Below, in pieces: positions 8,070 through 16,581 of a stretch of DNA of 64,000 bases; positions within the stretch are counted from its first letter, which is position 1; each line of letters begins with the position of its first letter. Both the position numbers and the translations under genes were made by a program. Origin of the DNA: Streptomyces anulatus (lineage in GTDB: Bacteria; Actinomycetota; Actinomycetes; Streptomycetales; Streptomycetaceae); assembly GCF_014650675.1 (NCBI RefSeq), contig NZ_BMVK01000003.1, positions 186,001-250,000 on the forward strand, read 5' to 3'. Below the pieces are notes generated by a model. That model worked only from the letters and a program-made list of their open reading frames with translations. It ran no database searches and was not told the DNA's origin.

Positions 8070-10067
8070 ATGAGACGTCCCGGCCGCCGCACCGCAGGGG
8101 CCCGCGCACCCCTGCTGCTGACGGTGCCCGCCCTGCTGGCCGTGGCGTTCCTGATGCTGCCGCTCGTCGGCATCCTCGTCCGCACCTCCTGGGGCGAGCT
8201 GGGCGACCACCTCACCGCCGAGGCCACCACCGAGGCGCTGCGGCTCTCGCTGCTGGTCTCCCTGTGGGCGCTCGGGCTCTCCCTGCTGCTCGGGGTGCCG
8301 CTGGCCTGGCTGCTGGCCCGGGTGCCGTTCCCCGGCAAGGCGTTCGTCCGCTCGCTGGTCCTGCTGCCGATGGTCCTGCCGCCCACGGTCGGCGGCGTCG
8401 CCCTCCTGCTGGCGTTCGGGCGGCGCGGGCTGCTCGGCCCCTGGCTGGAGGACGCCTTCGGCGTCACGCTCCCCTTCCACACCTCGGGGGCCGTGCTCGC
8501 GGCGACGTTCGTCGCGATGCCGTTCCTGGTCATCTCGTTGGAGGGCGCGCTCGGCGGGCTGCGCCCCCGGTACGAGGAGACCGCGGCCTCCCTCGGGGCC
8601 TCGCCGGTCCGGGTGTTCCTCACCGTGACGCTGCCGATGGTCGCCCCCGGGCTGATCGCCGGAGCGGCCCTGACCTGGGCGCGGGCGCTCGGTGAGTTCG
8701 GCGCGACCATCACCTTCGCCGGGAACCTCCCCGGCACCACGCAGACCCTGCCGCTCCAGGTCTATCTGCTGCTCCAGGACTCGCCGGAGGCCGCCACCTC
8801 GGTGTCGCTGCTGCTCCTGGCCATCGCGATGATCGTGCTCATCGCGCTGCGGGGCCGCTGGACCGGCACCCCGGGCGACCACCGGGACCCCGTACTCCGG
8901 TCCGTTCCCGACCGCTCCGACGGTACGGACGAGGCGACCGATGCGTACGGAGCCGGCTACGGAGCCAAGGGGCACGGGGCCGGCGGGACGGAGGCCACCT
9001 CCCGTACGCCGAAGGCGCCCGCGCCGTCCGAACCCTGGCCGCTGCACGCCGACGTCACCGGCTTCACCCACCTCACCCTGGACGCCGGACCCGGCACCAC
9101 CATCGCGGTGGTCGGCCCCAACGGCGCGGGCAAGACGACACTCCTGCGGGCCCTCCTCGGCCTCACGCCCCGCGCGCACGCCGCCCTGCGCCTCGGCGAC
9201 AGCGACGTCACCGCACTCCCCCCGCACCGCCGCGGCGTCGCCTGGGTGCCCCAGGACGGGGCGCTCTTCCCGCACCTGAGCGCCCTGGCCAACACGGCGT
9301 ACGGGCTCCGCGCCCACGGGGTGCCCCGCGCCGAGGCCCGGCGCGAGGCCCAGGGCTGGCTGGACCGGCTCGGGGTGGGCCACCTCGCCCACCGGAAGCC
9401 CGCCCAGCTCTCCGGCGGTCAGGCCCAGCGGGTCGCCCTGGCCCGCGCGCTGGCGGCCCGCCCCCGGCTCCTGCTGCTGGACGAACCGCTCGCCGCCCTC
9501 GACCAGACCACCCGGGCCCGGGTGCGGCACACCCTGCGCGGGCACCTCGCGGACTTCGGCGGGGTCTGCCTGATCGTCACCCACGACCCGGTCGAGGCCG
9601 TCTCGCTGGCCGACCGGGTCCTGGTGCTGGAGGACGGCCGGGTCCTCCAGGACGAGCCGCCCGCCGAGGTCACCCGGCACCCGCGCTCGCCGTGGGTGGC
9701 CCGGATGCTGGGCCGCAACGCCTGGCCCGGCACCGCCACCGCCGACGGCCTGGCCCTGGAGGGCGGCGGACACCTCGTGGTCGCCGAACCCCTCCCGGCG
9801 GGCTCGGACGCCCTCGCGGTCATCGCGCCGGAAGCCGTCTCCGTACACCGGGAGAGGCCCACCGGCTCCCCGCGCAACGTCTGGCCCGGCACGGTCCGTG
9901 AGATCACCTCGGGCGGCAGCCGGCTGCGGCTGCTGATCACCTCCGCCGAGGCCCCGGACCTGGTCGCGGAGATCACCCCGGGGGCCGCCGCCGAGCTGGG
10001 CATCGCCGACGGGAGCACCGTGTGGACCAGCGTGAAGGCCACCGAGGCGACGGTCGTCCCGCTGTAG
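8070..10067 (+). CDS. modBC: Molybdate ABC transporter, permease and ATPase fused (ModBC)
   Basis: A 665-residue fusion. Residues 1-265 are a five- to six-span permease with the EAA loop (EETAASLGASPVRVFLTVTLP). A glycine-, alanine- and charge-rich linker of about 60 residues follows. Residues about 325-540 form the ABC ATPase: Walker A GPNGAGKTT, signature LSGGQAQRVALARAL, Walker B LLLLDEP. A C-terminal TOBE domain (NVWPGTVREITSGG) probably gives molybdate feedback. Many bacteria encode ModB and ModC separately; here one chain would dimerise to give both halves. Confidence 0.92.
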   Translation: MRRPGRRTAGARAPLLLTVPALLAVAFLMLPLVGILVRTSWGELGDHLTAEATTEALRLSLLVSLWALGLSLLLGVPLAWLLARVPFPGKAFVRSLVLLPMVLPPTVGGVALLLAFGRRGLLGPWLEDAFGVTLPFHTSGAVLAATFVAMPFLVISLEGALGGLRPRYEETAASLGASPVRVFLTVTLPMVAPGLIAGAALTWARALGEFGATITFAGNLPGTTQTLPLQVYLLLQDSPEAATSVSLLLLAIAMIVLIALRGRWTGTPGDHRDPVLRSVPDRSDGTDEATDAYGAGYGAKGHGAGGTEATSRTPKAPAPSEPWPLHADVTGFTHLTLDAGPGTTIAVVGPNGAGKTTLLRALLGLTPRAHAALRLGDSDVTALPPHRRGVAWVPQDGALFPHLSALANTAYGLRAHGVPRAEARREAQGWLDRLGVGHLAHRKPAQLSGGQAQRVALARALAARPRLLLLDEPLAALDQTTRARVRHTLRGHLADFGGVCLIVTHDPVEAVSLADRVLVLEDGRVLQDEPPAEVTRHPRSPWVARMLGRNAWPGTATADGLALEGGGHLVVAEPLPAGSDALAVIAPEAVSVHRERPTGSPRNVWPGTVREITSGGSRLRLLITSAEAPDLVAEITPGAAAELGIADGSTVWTSVKATEATVVPL

Positions 10068-10181
10068 GCGGAAGGTGTCGGCCGGCCCGGTCCGGGAACC
10101 AGAACCCCACCGCACACGTACTCCTGTACGACGCGCGGCAGAGAAACACGCGACGGAGAACACGGAGAAACGGGGACCCTC

Positions 10182-10547
10182 ATGGCACTGTTCGGCAACG
10201 CCCACACGATCAACCCGGCCACCGCCCAGCAGGACTACGCGCGGCTGCTCGGACAGGGCGAGCAGGTGCACGCCGCGTTCCTGCTGATCCGCGACACGAT
10301 CCTGTTCACGGACCGGCGGCTGATCCTCGTCGACAAGCAGGGCATCACCGGCAAGAAGACCGAGTACCACTCCGTCCCGTACCGCAGCATCACGCACTTC
10401 TCCGTGGAGACGGCCGGGACGTTCGACCTCGACGCGGAGCTGAAGATCTGGATCTCGGGCAGCGCGACCCCGCTCCAGAAGACGTTCACCAAGGGCGTCG
10501 ACATCTACGAGGTGCAGGCGATACTCACCCAGTTCGTCGCCCGGTAG
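10182..10547 (+). CDS. PH domain-containing protein (bacterial PH, YdjX-like)
   Basis: A 121-residue protein matching the bacterial PH-like domain: HAAFLLIRDTILFTDRRLIL, VDKQGITGKKTEYHSVPYRSI and a C-terminal helix (VDIYEVQAILTQFVAR). Such proteins form ring-like assemblies; their ligands are mostly unknown. There is no signal peptide or membrane segment. The start at ATG 10182 follows GGGGACC. Three copies of a 16-base repeat begin at its stop codon. Confidence 0.8.
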   Translation: MALFGNAHTINPATAQQDYARLLGQGEQVHAAFLLIRDTILFTDRRLILVDKQGITGKKTEYHSVPYRSITHFSVETAGTFDLDAELKIWISGSATPLQKTFTKGVDIYEVQAILTQFVAR

Positions 10548-10592
10548 CTCATCCGCGCGGTAGCTCATCCGCGCGGGAGCTCATCCGCGCGG
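10545..10592. repeat. Three tandem copies of a 16-bp unit between convergent genes
   Basis: TAGCTCATCCGCGCGG occurs at 10545-10560 and 10561-10576, and with one change (first base G) at 10577-10592. The first copy contains the stop codon of the PH-domain gene, and the array ends 5 bases before the stop of the convergent amidase gene. It looks like recent slippage duplication. Confidence 0.9.
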
Positions 10593-10597
10593 GAGCG

Positions 10598-11377
10598 TCA
10601 GAAGTACGGGCGCAGCCGGGCCGCCGCAGAGTGCCCGGGGGCGGCGGCGCGCAGCTTCGCGGCGCGCTCCCGCAGCTCGGGCAGCAGCCCGTAGAGCGCG
10701 TCGCCGGGGCAGCGGGTCTCGAAGCTGTCGCGGTGCCCGGAGATGACGTGCAGCCGGGCCACCTGGCCCTCGTCGAAGCGGCTCTCGTCGTTCGTCGAGA
10801 CCAGGTCGACCGTGCCCAGCGGATCCGCCCCGGGCCGCAGTTTCCAGGCCGCCAGCTTCACCAGCGCGTCCATCATCGGCTTCGGGACCTCGGCCCCCGC
10901 GCCGAAGTTCCCGATCGCCGCGATGCCGACCGTGTCGGTGTTGAACCCCTTGGTGTGCGCGCCGAGCACCGAGCGGCCGACCCCGCCGGCGCGGCCCTCG
11001 TAGATGGTGCCGCAGCGGTCGACGAGGAAGTTGTAGCCGATGTCGTCCCAGCCGTCCTGCCGGATGTGGTCGCTCTGGACGGCCCGGATCAGGTCGGGGG
11101 CGTCCGCGCAGTCGTAGTCGTTGGGGTTGCCGGTGTGGTGGACGAACACCGCCCGCGCCGGGGCCGTGTAGTGCGGCCCCTCCCGGACCAGGTCCTCGTC
11201 CGCGCCCCAGTCCCGGCGGCTGACGACGGCCGGCTGCGGCAGTCCGCGCGGCGGGCGGGGTCCGGAGGCCAGCTCCGTCCCCGGCGCGTGGAACGCCGGG
11301 CCGTCCCCGAACACCAGGAGGGCCAGGGGCAGGAGCAGAACGCCCAGGACGAGTCGGCGGGACCACATGGACTCCAC
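10598..11377 (-). CDS. Secreted peptidoglycan-recognition / N-acetylmuramoyl-L-alanine amidase
   Basis: About 259 residues with a signal peptide (RRLVLGVLLLPLALLVFG) and a PGRP/amidase-2 domain: SRRDWGADE, VFVHHTGN (zinc His), GWDDIGYNFLVD, GTIYEGRAGG and HVISGHRD (zinc His), followed by CPGDALY. It should cleave the amide bond between muramic acid and the stem peptide, or bind peptidoglycan, outside the cell. GTG 11377 has GGAG 6 bases upstream; ATG 11368 is the alternative. It converges on the PH-domain gene. Confidence 0.9.
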   Translation of the reverse strand: MESMWSRRLVLGVLLLPLALLVFGDGPAFHAPGTELASGPRPPRGLPQPAVVSRRDWGADEDLVREGPHYTAPARAVFVHHTGNPNDYDCADAPDLIRAVQSDHIRQDGWDDIGYNFLVDRCGTIYEGRAGGVGRSVLGAHTKGFNTDTVGIAAIGNFGAGAEVPKPMMDALVKLAAWKLRPGADPLGTVDLVSTNDESRFDEGQVARLHVISGHRDSFETRCPGDALYGLLPELRERAAKLRAAAPGHSAAARLRPYF

Positions 11378-11539
11378 CCTGCGCTCCGACCTCCGGCTTC
11401 GCAGAGGAGCGGGCCGTTCGGGTGACGCACCACCGGCGTGAGGCGTTCCGTCCGGAATGCGGTTTTCGACGGGTCTTCCTACGATGAGATCCGGATCATC
11501 GCCCGCTCCCGGCGGGGATGCCCGGCGGATCGAGGAACC

Positions 11540-13042
11540 ATGGCCCACGACCGTGTGCGGGACGAACCGGCGGTCGGCCTCAAGCCGAACGCGATCGGGT
11601 TCGTCGACGCCCTTGTCATCGGGTTGAACGCGACCTCTCCCGCGTACTCGCTGGCCGCCGTCATCGGCCCGATCGTCGCCCTGGTGGGGATCTACGCCCC
11701 GGGCGTCATGTTCGCCTCGTTCGTGCCGATGCTGCTGATCGCCTCGGCGTTCTACTACCTGAACAAGGTCGACCAGGACTGCGGCACGACGTTCTCCTGG
11801 GTGACCCGGGCGATGGGCCCCTGGGCGGGCTGGCTGGGCGGCTGGGCGATCACCATGACCGGTGTCCTGGTGGTGGGCTCGCTGGCCGACGTGGCGGTGA
11901 GCTTCACGCTGCTGGCGGTGGGGCTGGACGGCTGGGTCGAGAACGACTTCGTGCGCCAGTTGCTCACCGTGCTGCTGATCGTCGTGATGACCGGGCTCTG
12001 CGTGATCGGCACGGAGCTGTCGGCGAAGGTGCAGAACGTGCTGATCCTCCTCCAGATCGCGTTCCTGCTGGTCTTCGTCGTGGTGGCGCTCTACCGGGTG
12101 TACGCGGGCACGACCGGCTTCGACTCCATCGAGCCCTCCGGCGGCTGGCTCAACCCGTTCGGCGCGGGCGGGGCGGCGCTGACCGGCGGGCTGCTGCTCG
12201 GGGTGTTCATCTACTGGGGCTGGGAGTCCGCGGTCAACCTCACCGAGGAGACCGAGAACTCGGCGAGCGCCCCGGGCCGGGCGGGCCTCTGGTCCACCGT
12301 CGTCCTCCTGGTGACCTATCTGTCGGTCGCCGTCGCGGTCGTCGCCTTCGCCGGAACGGCGTTCCTGGCGGAGAACGCGGGCGAGGAGGAGTTCATCTTC
12401 GCCCAGCTCGCCGGGGACGTCCTGGGCGGCTGGGACTGGATCCTGCTGCTGGCGGTGGCCACCTCCGCGATCGCCTCGACCCAGACCACGATCATCCCGG
12501 CGTCCCGGACCGCCCTGTCCATGGCCCGCCGCCAGGCGCTGCCCCGGCACTTCGGGCACATCAGCCCCCGGTTCCGCACCCCGGACGTCAGCACGTGGTG
12601 GGTCGCCGGGATCGCCATCGCCTGGTACCTGGTGGTCAACCAGATCAGCACGAACGCCCTCTTCGACTCGCTCACCGCGCTGTCACTGTTGATCGCCTTC
12701 TACTACGCGCTCACCGGGGTGGCCTGCGCGGTCTACTACCGGCGTCATCTCACCGAGAGCGTGCGCAACTTCCTGCTCATCGGCCTCGGACCGGTGGTCG
12801 GCGCCGGGCTGCTGACCTGGCTGCTGGTGCGTTCGGTCATCGACATGTCCGACCCGGCCAACTCCTACAGCGGCACGTCCTGGTTCGGCCTCGGTCCGCC
12901 GCTCGTCATCGGGATCGTGATCTTCCTGGTCGGCGTGGTCCTGATGGTGGTGTGGCGGCTCCGGGACGCGGTGTTCTGGCAGGAGCGCCCGGGGGTCGCC
13001 GACCCGGACCTGGTGCACTCCCCCGCCCGGAAGGAACGCTGA
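11540..13042 (+). CDS. APC superfamily amino acid permease
   Basis: A 500-residue protein with about 12 transmembrane segments. The first helix carries NAIGFVDALVIGLNATSPAY, typical of APC amino acid/polyamine/organocation permeases. GAGGA stands 4 bases before ATG 11540, so the longer open frame from 11438 is not used. A universal stress protein gene starts 2 bases after its stop and must be cotranscribed, a common pairing in actinobacteria. The substrate cannot be read from the sequence. Confidence 0.88.
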   Translation: MAHDRVRDEPAVGLKPNAIGFVDALVIGLNATSPAYSLAAVIGPIVALVGIYAPGVMFASFVPMLLIASAFYYLNKVDQDCGTTFSWVTRAMGPWAGWLGGWAITMTGVLVVGSLADVAVSFTLLAVGLDGWVENDFVRQLLTVLLIVVMTGLCVIGTELSAKVQNVLILLQIAFLLVFVVVALYRVYAGTTGFDSIEPSGGWLNPFGAGGAALTGGLLLGVFIYWGWESAVNLTEETENSASAPGRAGLWSTVVLLVTYLSVAVAVVAFAGTAFLAENAGEEEFIFAQLAGDVLGGWDWILLLAVATSAIASTQTTIIPASRTALSMARRQALPRHFGHISPRFRTPDVSTWWVAGIAIAWYLVVNQISTNALFDSLTALSLLIAFYYALTGVACAVYYRRHLTESVRNFLLIGLGPVVGAGLLTWLLVRSVIDMSDPANSYSGTSWFGLGPPLVIGIVIFLVGVVLMVVWRLRDAVFWQERPGVADPDLVHSPARKER

Positions 13043-13043
13043 G

Positions 13044-13478
13044 ATGTCGGTCGTCCTCGGTTACGACGAGTCCCCCGGCGCGGCCCGTGCCCTGCGCATC
13101 GCCATCGAGGTGGCGGCGGCGTACGGGGAGGAGCTGGTGCTCGTCTACGGGGCCGCGGCCCCCGGGCTGCGCGACGGCGCGGAGTACCGCAGCCACTACG
13201 AGGCGATCCGGCAGGCCGGGCGCACCGGCCTGGAACACGCGCTCACCTCGGCCGAGGAGGCGGGCGTCCCGGCCTCGGTGGAGGTGCTGGACGAGAAGCC
13301 CGCACAGGCCCTGCTGGACGCCGCGGAGCGGCACGGGGCCCGGGTCATCGTGGTCGGCACCTGGGGCGAGAGCCCGATGCGCGGGGCGCTGCTGGGCTCG
13401 ACCCCGCACAAGCTGCTGCACATGTCGACGGTCCCGGTGCTGTGCGTACCGACCGAGGAGGACGTCCCGAAGCCCTGA
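13044..13478 (+). CDS. Universal stress protein (UspA family)
   Basis: A 144-residue single USP domain starting SVVLGYDESPGAARALRIA, with the ATP-binding pattern VIVVGTWGESPMRGALLGSTPHKLL near the C-terminus (G-2x-G-9x-G-S/T type). It is encoded 2 bases after the amino acid permease, overlapping its ribosome binding site with the permease end, and may regulate that transporter. A second, unlinked USP lies at 62.5 kb. Confidence 0.9.
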   Translation: MSVVLGYDESPGAARALRIAIEVAAAYGEELVLVYGAAAPGLRDGAEYRSHYEAIRQAGRTGLEHALTSAEEAGVPASVEVLDEKPAQALLDAAERHGARVIVVGTWGESPMRGALLGSTPHKLLHMSTVPVLCVPTEEDVPKP

Positions 13479-13542
13479 CCCGCCGGGCCCGCCGCCCACC
13501 GGTGCGCGCCCGGAGCACGGCAGGTCCATCGCCCACCGGTCC

Positions 13543-14769
13543 TCACCACGCCTCACCGGTCTCCGCCGTCCGGCCCGGGACGGGCCTGCCCCCGTCGCCC
13601 TCCTCCCGGCGCAGCAGCCGGAACGCCAGCAGGGGGAACACCAGCACCGACACCATCGCGGCGGCGACCAGGGCGGCGGCCTCGCCCGCCCCGATCACCT
13701 TCTCGTCCAGGCCGATCGCGGTGATCGCGACCACCAGCGGCAGACAGGTGGACGCGAACAGCCCGAGCGCGGACCGCGAGGCGCGCCCGGTCAGGTCGCG
13801 CGGGGCCAGCAGGTAGGCCGGAACCCCGCGCACCAGCAGGAACAGCAGCAGGAAGACCGGCAGGAGCAGCAGCGGGCGCCCGCCGTCCAGGAGCGCCGCG
13901 AGGTCGAAGTCGATGCCCGTGACGATGTAGAAGAACGGCACGAGGAAGCCGAAGCCGATCGCCTCGATCCGCTCCAGGATCTCGTCGCTGCGCTCGGGCA
14001 CCGCCCCCTGGAGGACGAGCCGGGTCAGCATCCCCGCGGCGAACGCGCCGAGCAGGGTGTCCAGGCCGAAGACGTGGGCGAGGCCCAGCATCCCGGCGAG
14101 CAGCAGCATCACGAAGCGGACCGCGAACTGGCCGCTGGAGTGCAGGGTCACGGCGATGAGCCGGGCGAACCACGGCGGCCTGGGCCGCATCGCCCAGAAC
14201 ACCGCGCCGGCCGTGACGACCGCGAACACGGCCAGCACCGCGCTCGCCGCACCCGGGCTCCGGCCGCTGAACAGCAGGGCCATGGCGATGATCGGGCCGA
14301 ACTCGCCGACCGACCCGAACGCCATCACCACCGACCCGAACCGCCCCTCCAGCCGCCCCGAGTCCCGCAGGATCGGCAGCACCGCGCCCAGCGCCGTGCT
14401 GGTGAGCGCGGTGCCGATGACCAGGCTCTTGGCCAGGTCCGCCCCGCTGAGCAGCAGCGCGACGCCGAGCCCGGCGGCGAACGAGAGAACCCACGCCCCG
14501 CCGGCCCGGCGCAGGGTGGAGCCGCGGACCTCGGCGAACCGGATCTCGTAACCCGCCAGGAAGATCAGCATCGAGAGCCCGAGGTCGGACAGGGTGTCGA
14601 TGACCTGGTCGTGGTGGGCCCAGCCGAGCACATCGGGCCCGGCCAGGATCCCGAGGACGATCTCGAAGATGACGACGGGGACCGGCAGCCAGCGCCCGGT
14701 CGCGTAACCGAGCAGCGGGGCGAGAACCGCCAGGGCCATGATCAGGACGAGGGTCCCGGGGTGCTCCAT
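13543..14769 (-). CDS. Cation:proton antiporter, CPA2 family
   Basis: A 408-residue membrane protein with about 12 spans, lacking cytosolic TrkA domains. Motifs of the Na+/H+ exchanger fold include LILAG-type GILAGPDVLGW and MLIFLAGYEIRF in the first half, and GSVGEFGPIIAMALL around the ion site. It exchanges K+ or Na+ for H+. It converges on the USP gene with a 64-base gap and is monocistronic. A second antiporter, with its own regulatory subunit, is at 44.4 kb. Confidence 0.88.
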   Translation of the reverse strand: MEHPGTLVLIMALAVLAPLLGYATGRWLPVPVVIFEIVLGILAGPDVLGWAHHDQVIDTLSDLGLSMLIFLAGYEIRFAEVRGSTLRRAGGAWVLSFAAGLGVALLLSGADLAKSLVIGTALTSTALGAVLPILRDSGRLEGRFGSVVMAFGSVGEFGPIIAMALLFSGRSPGAASAVLAVFAVVTAGAVFWAMRPRPPWFARLIAVTLHSSGQFAVRFVMLLLAGMLGLAHVFGLDTLLGAFAAGMLTRLVLQGAVPERSDEILERIEAIGFGFLVPFFYIVTGIDFDLAALLDGGRPLLLLPVFLLLFLLVRGVPAYLLAPRDLTGRASRSALGLFASTCLPLVVAITAIGLDEKVIGAGEAAALVAAAMVSVLVFPLLAFRLLRREEGDGGRPVPGRTAETGEAW

Positions 14770-14841
14770 CGCTCGTGTATAGCAAGGAACACCCCGGAAT
14801 CAGCCGCTATGACACCCTCTGCCCCCTTCCGGGACACCGGG

Positions 14842-16362
14842 TCAGTTCGGGCAGTGGGCATCCCGGGCGGGGCGTTTCCCGGTCACCAGGAAGTCGCTGA
14901 CCACCCGGTCTCCGCAGGCGTTGCCGTTGCCCAGGTACATCCCGTGCCCGCCCTGTCCGACGGTGACCATCCTGGCCCGCTCGCCGAGCGCCGACCGCAT
15001 CTTCAGGGCCCCGGCCAACGGGGTGGCCGGGTCGCGCAGGCTCTGGATCATCAGGACGTTCGAGGGGCCCTCGTCGGTGATCCGGGTGGGCCTCGGCTCC
15101 TCGTCGTACTTCCAGAAGGCGCACGGGGAGATGTTCGCGGGCAGTCCGGCCGTCAGCGGATACCGCGCCCGGTCGGCGGCGACCCGGCGGGCGTAGCCGG
15201 AGTCCGGCCCGGGCCAGCGCGCGTCGTTGCAGATCACCGCCATCGTCAGCGACGCGTCCTCGTCGGGCAGCGCGCCCGCGAGCTCCGGCGGCAGCACAGG
15301 GCGGCCCTCCGGGTCCTGCGCCGACCGGATCAGCCGGGCCAGCTGCGGGAACGCCGTATCGCTGTTGAGGCTGCCGTGGAGCGCCTGCCGCAGATGGTTC
15401 CCGGTCAGCGCGACGCCGGGGGTCTCCGACTCCTTCGGGTCCCGGTCCAGCTGCTCGGCCAGGGCGAGGAACAGCGGCTCCACGTCCTCGGCGCGCCGGG
15501 CCAGCCGGAGCCCCTCGGCCTCCCGGGCGGGGTCGGCCGCCCAGGCCGCGAAGTCGGGGAACCGGAGGGCGACGCCCGGGCCGACGTTCGCCATCCAGCC
15601 GTACGCCACCCGCTCCGGGTCCGGGTCGCCGGTGCTGTCCAGGACCAGCCGGTCGACACGGCCCGGATACTCCTGCGCGTACCCGGCCCCGACGTAACTG
15701 CCGTAACTGTGGGCCCAGACCGACAGCTTCCGTTCGCCCAGGGCGGCGCGCAGCCGGTCCATGTCGCGTACCTGGTTCCGTGTGCTGAAGGACCGCACCA
15801 CCGGGCCGCCGTCGCGCGCGCACGCGTCCGCGGTGCGACGGGCGCGTTCGGTGTTCTCCGTGATCGAGCCGTCCGCCGCGGGCCAGGACCGCAGCGTCAC
15901 CAGGTGCCGGTCCGCCCCGGGGATCCCGCAGTTCGCCCGGGTGGAGCCGCCGACCCCACGCGGGTCGAGGCTGACCAGGTCGTACGCCCCCTCGGTCGCC
16001 GTCCGCAGCGCCTCGCCCTTCTGCGCGAGGCGCTGCACCCCCGAGCCGCCGGGGCCGCCGGCGAGCACCAGCAGGGTGCCGCGCCGGGCCTCGGGCCGGT
16101 CGGTGCGCAGCCGGGTGACCGCCACGTCGAGGGTGCGGCCGCCGGGGGCGCGGTAGTCCAGGGGAACGCGGAGCGTCGCGCACTGCTGCCCGTCGGGAAC
16201 GGGCGTCCCCGGGATCGGCCCGCAGGGCCCCCAGCCGATCGGGGGCACGGCGGGGCCCGCGGGGCGGCTGTGCGCCACGGGCGCGCCGACGGCGGTCAGC
16301 GTGCTCGCCGCGGCGGCGGCGGAGACAGTGAGGAGTAAGGCCTTTCGGGTCCAAGTCGTCAT
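14842..16362 (-). CDS. Secreted alpha/beta hydrolase, tripeptidyl aminopeptidase (TAP-like)
   Basis: About 506 residues: signal peptide (TWTRKALLLTVSAAAAAS), then an alpha/beta hydrolase with LLVLAGGPGGSG (oxyanion loop), nucleophile elbow WAHSYGSYVG, and the TAP C-terminal domain with ISPCAFWKYDEEP and VGQGGHGMYLG (catalytic His). This is the organisation of Streptomyces SlpD/SlpE-type mycelium-associated peptidases. ATG 16362 places the signal sequence at the N-terminus; an in-frame start 36 bases upstream is possible. It diverges from the MMPL transporter gene. Confidence 0.9.
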   Translation of the reverse strand: MTTWTRKALLLTVSAAAAASTLTAVGAPVAHSRPAGPAVPPIGWGPCGPIPGTPVPDGQQCATLRVPLDYRAPGGRTLDVAVTRLRTDRPEARRGTLLVLAGGPGGSGVQRLAQKGEALRTATEGAYDLVSLDPRGVGGSTRANCGIPGADRHLVTLRSWPAADGSITENTERARRTADACARDGGPVVRSFSTRNQVRDMDRLRAALGERKLSVWAHSYGSYVGAGYAQEYPGRVDRLVLDSTGDPDPERVAYGWMANVGPGVALRFPDFAAWAADPAREAEGLRLARRAEDVEPLFLALAEQLDRDPKESETPGVALTGNHLRQALHGSLNSDTAFPQLARLIRSAQDPEGRPVLPPELAGALPDEDASLTMAVICNDARWPGPDSGYARRVAADRARYPLTAGLPANISPCAFWKYDEEPRPTRITDEGPSNVLMIQSLRDPATPLAGALKMRSALGERARMVTVGQGGHGMYLGNGNACGDRVVSDFLVTGKRPARDAHCPN

Positions 16363-16581
16363 GGACACAGCCTTGTTGAGCCGGGGCCCGGTGCCCATAC
16401 GGGAGCCCGGTGGATCGAGGTGGGGACACCCCCCGAGTCACCACCCGGACAGCCCCCGGCCGCCCTCGTCACCCGTTCCCCCGCACCGGCGTGCCGGGCG
16501 GCGGCCGAAGCCGTTGAATGCGAAGTCCGAAGCGTCCCGGCCGAAGACTGCGCGCCGGAACGGGCAGGAAGCAGGCACCGC

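Noticed and set aside
7548..10568. 1006-codon open frame on the minus strand across modA and modBC
   Set aside because: Composition (Gly, Arg, Val, Asp, His) is that of an antisense shadow of a GC-rich gene; modBC motifs on the plus strand are unambiguous.
11518..16338. 1606-codon plus-strand open frame
   Set aside because: It spans the permease, USP, antiporter and peptidase genes in a shadow frame and has no domain-like sequence.
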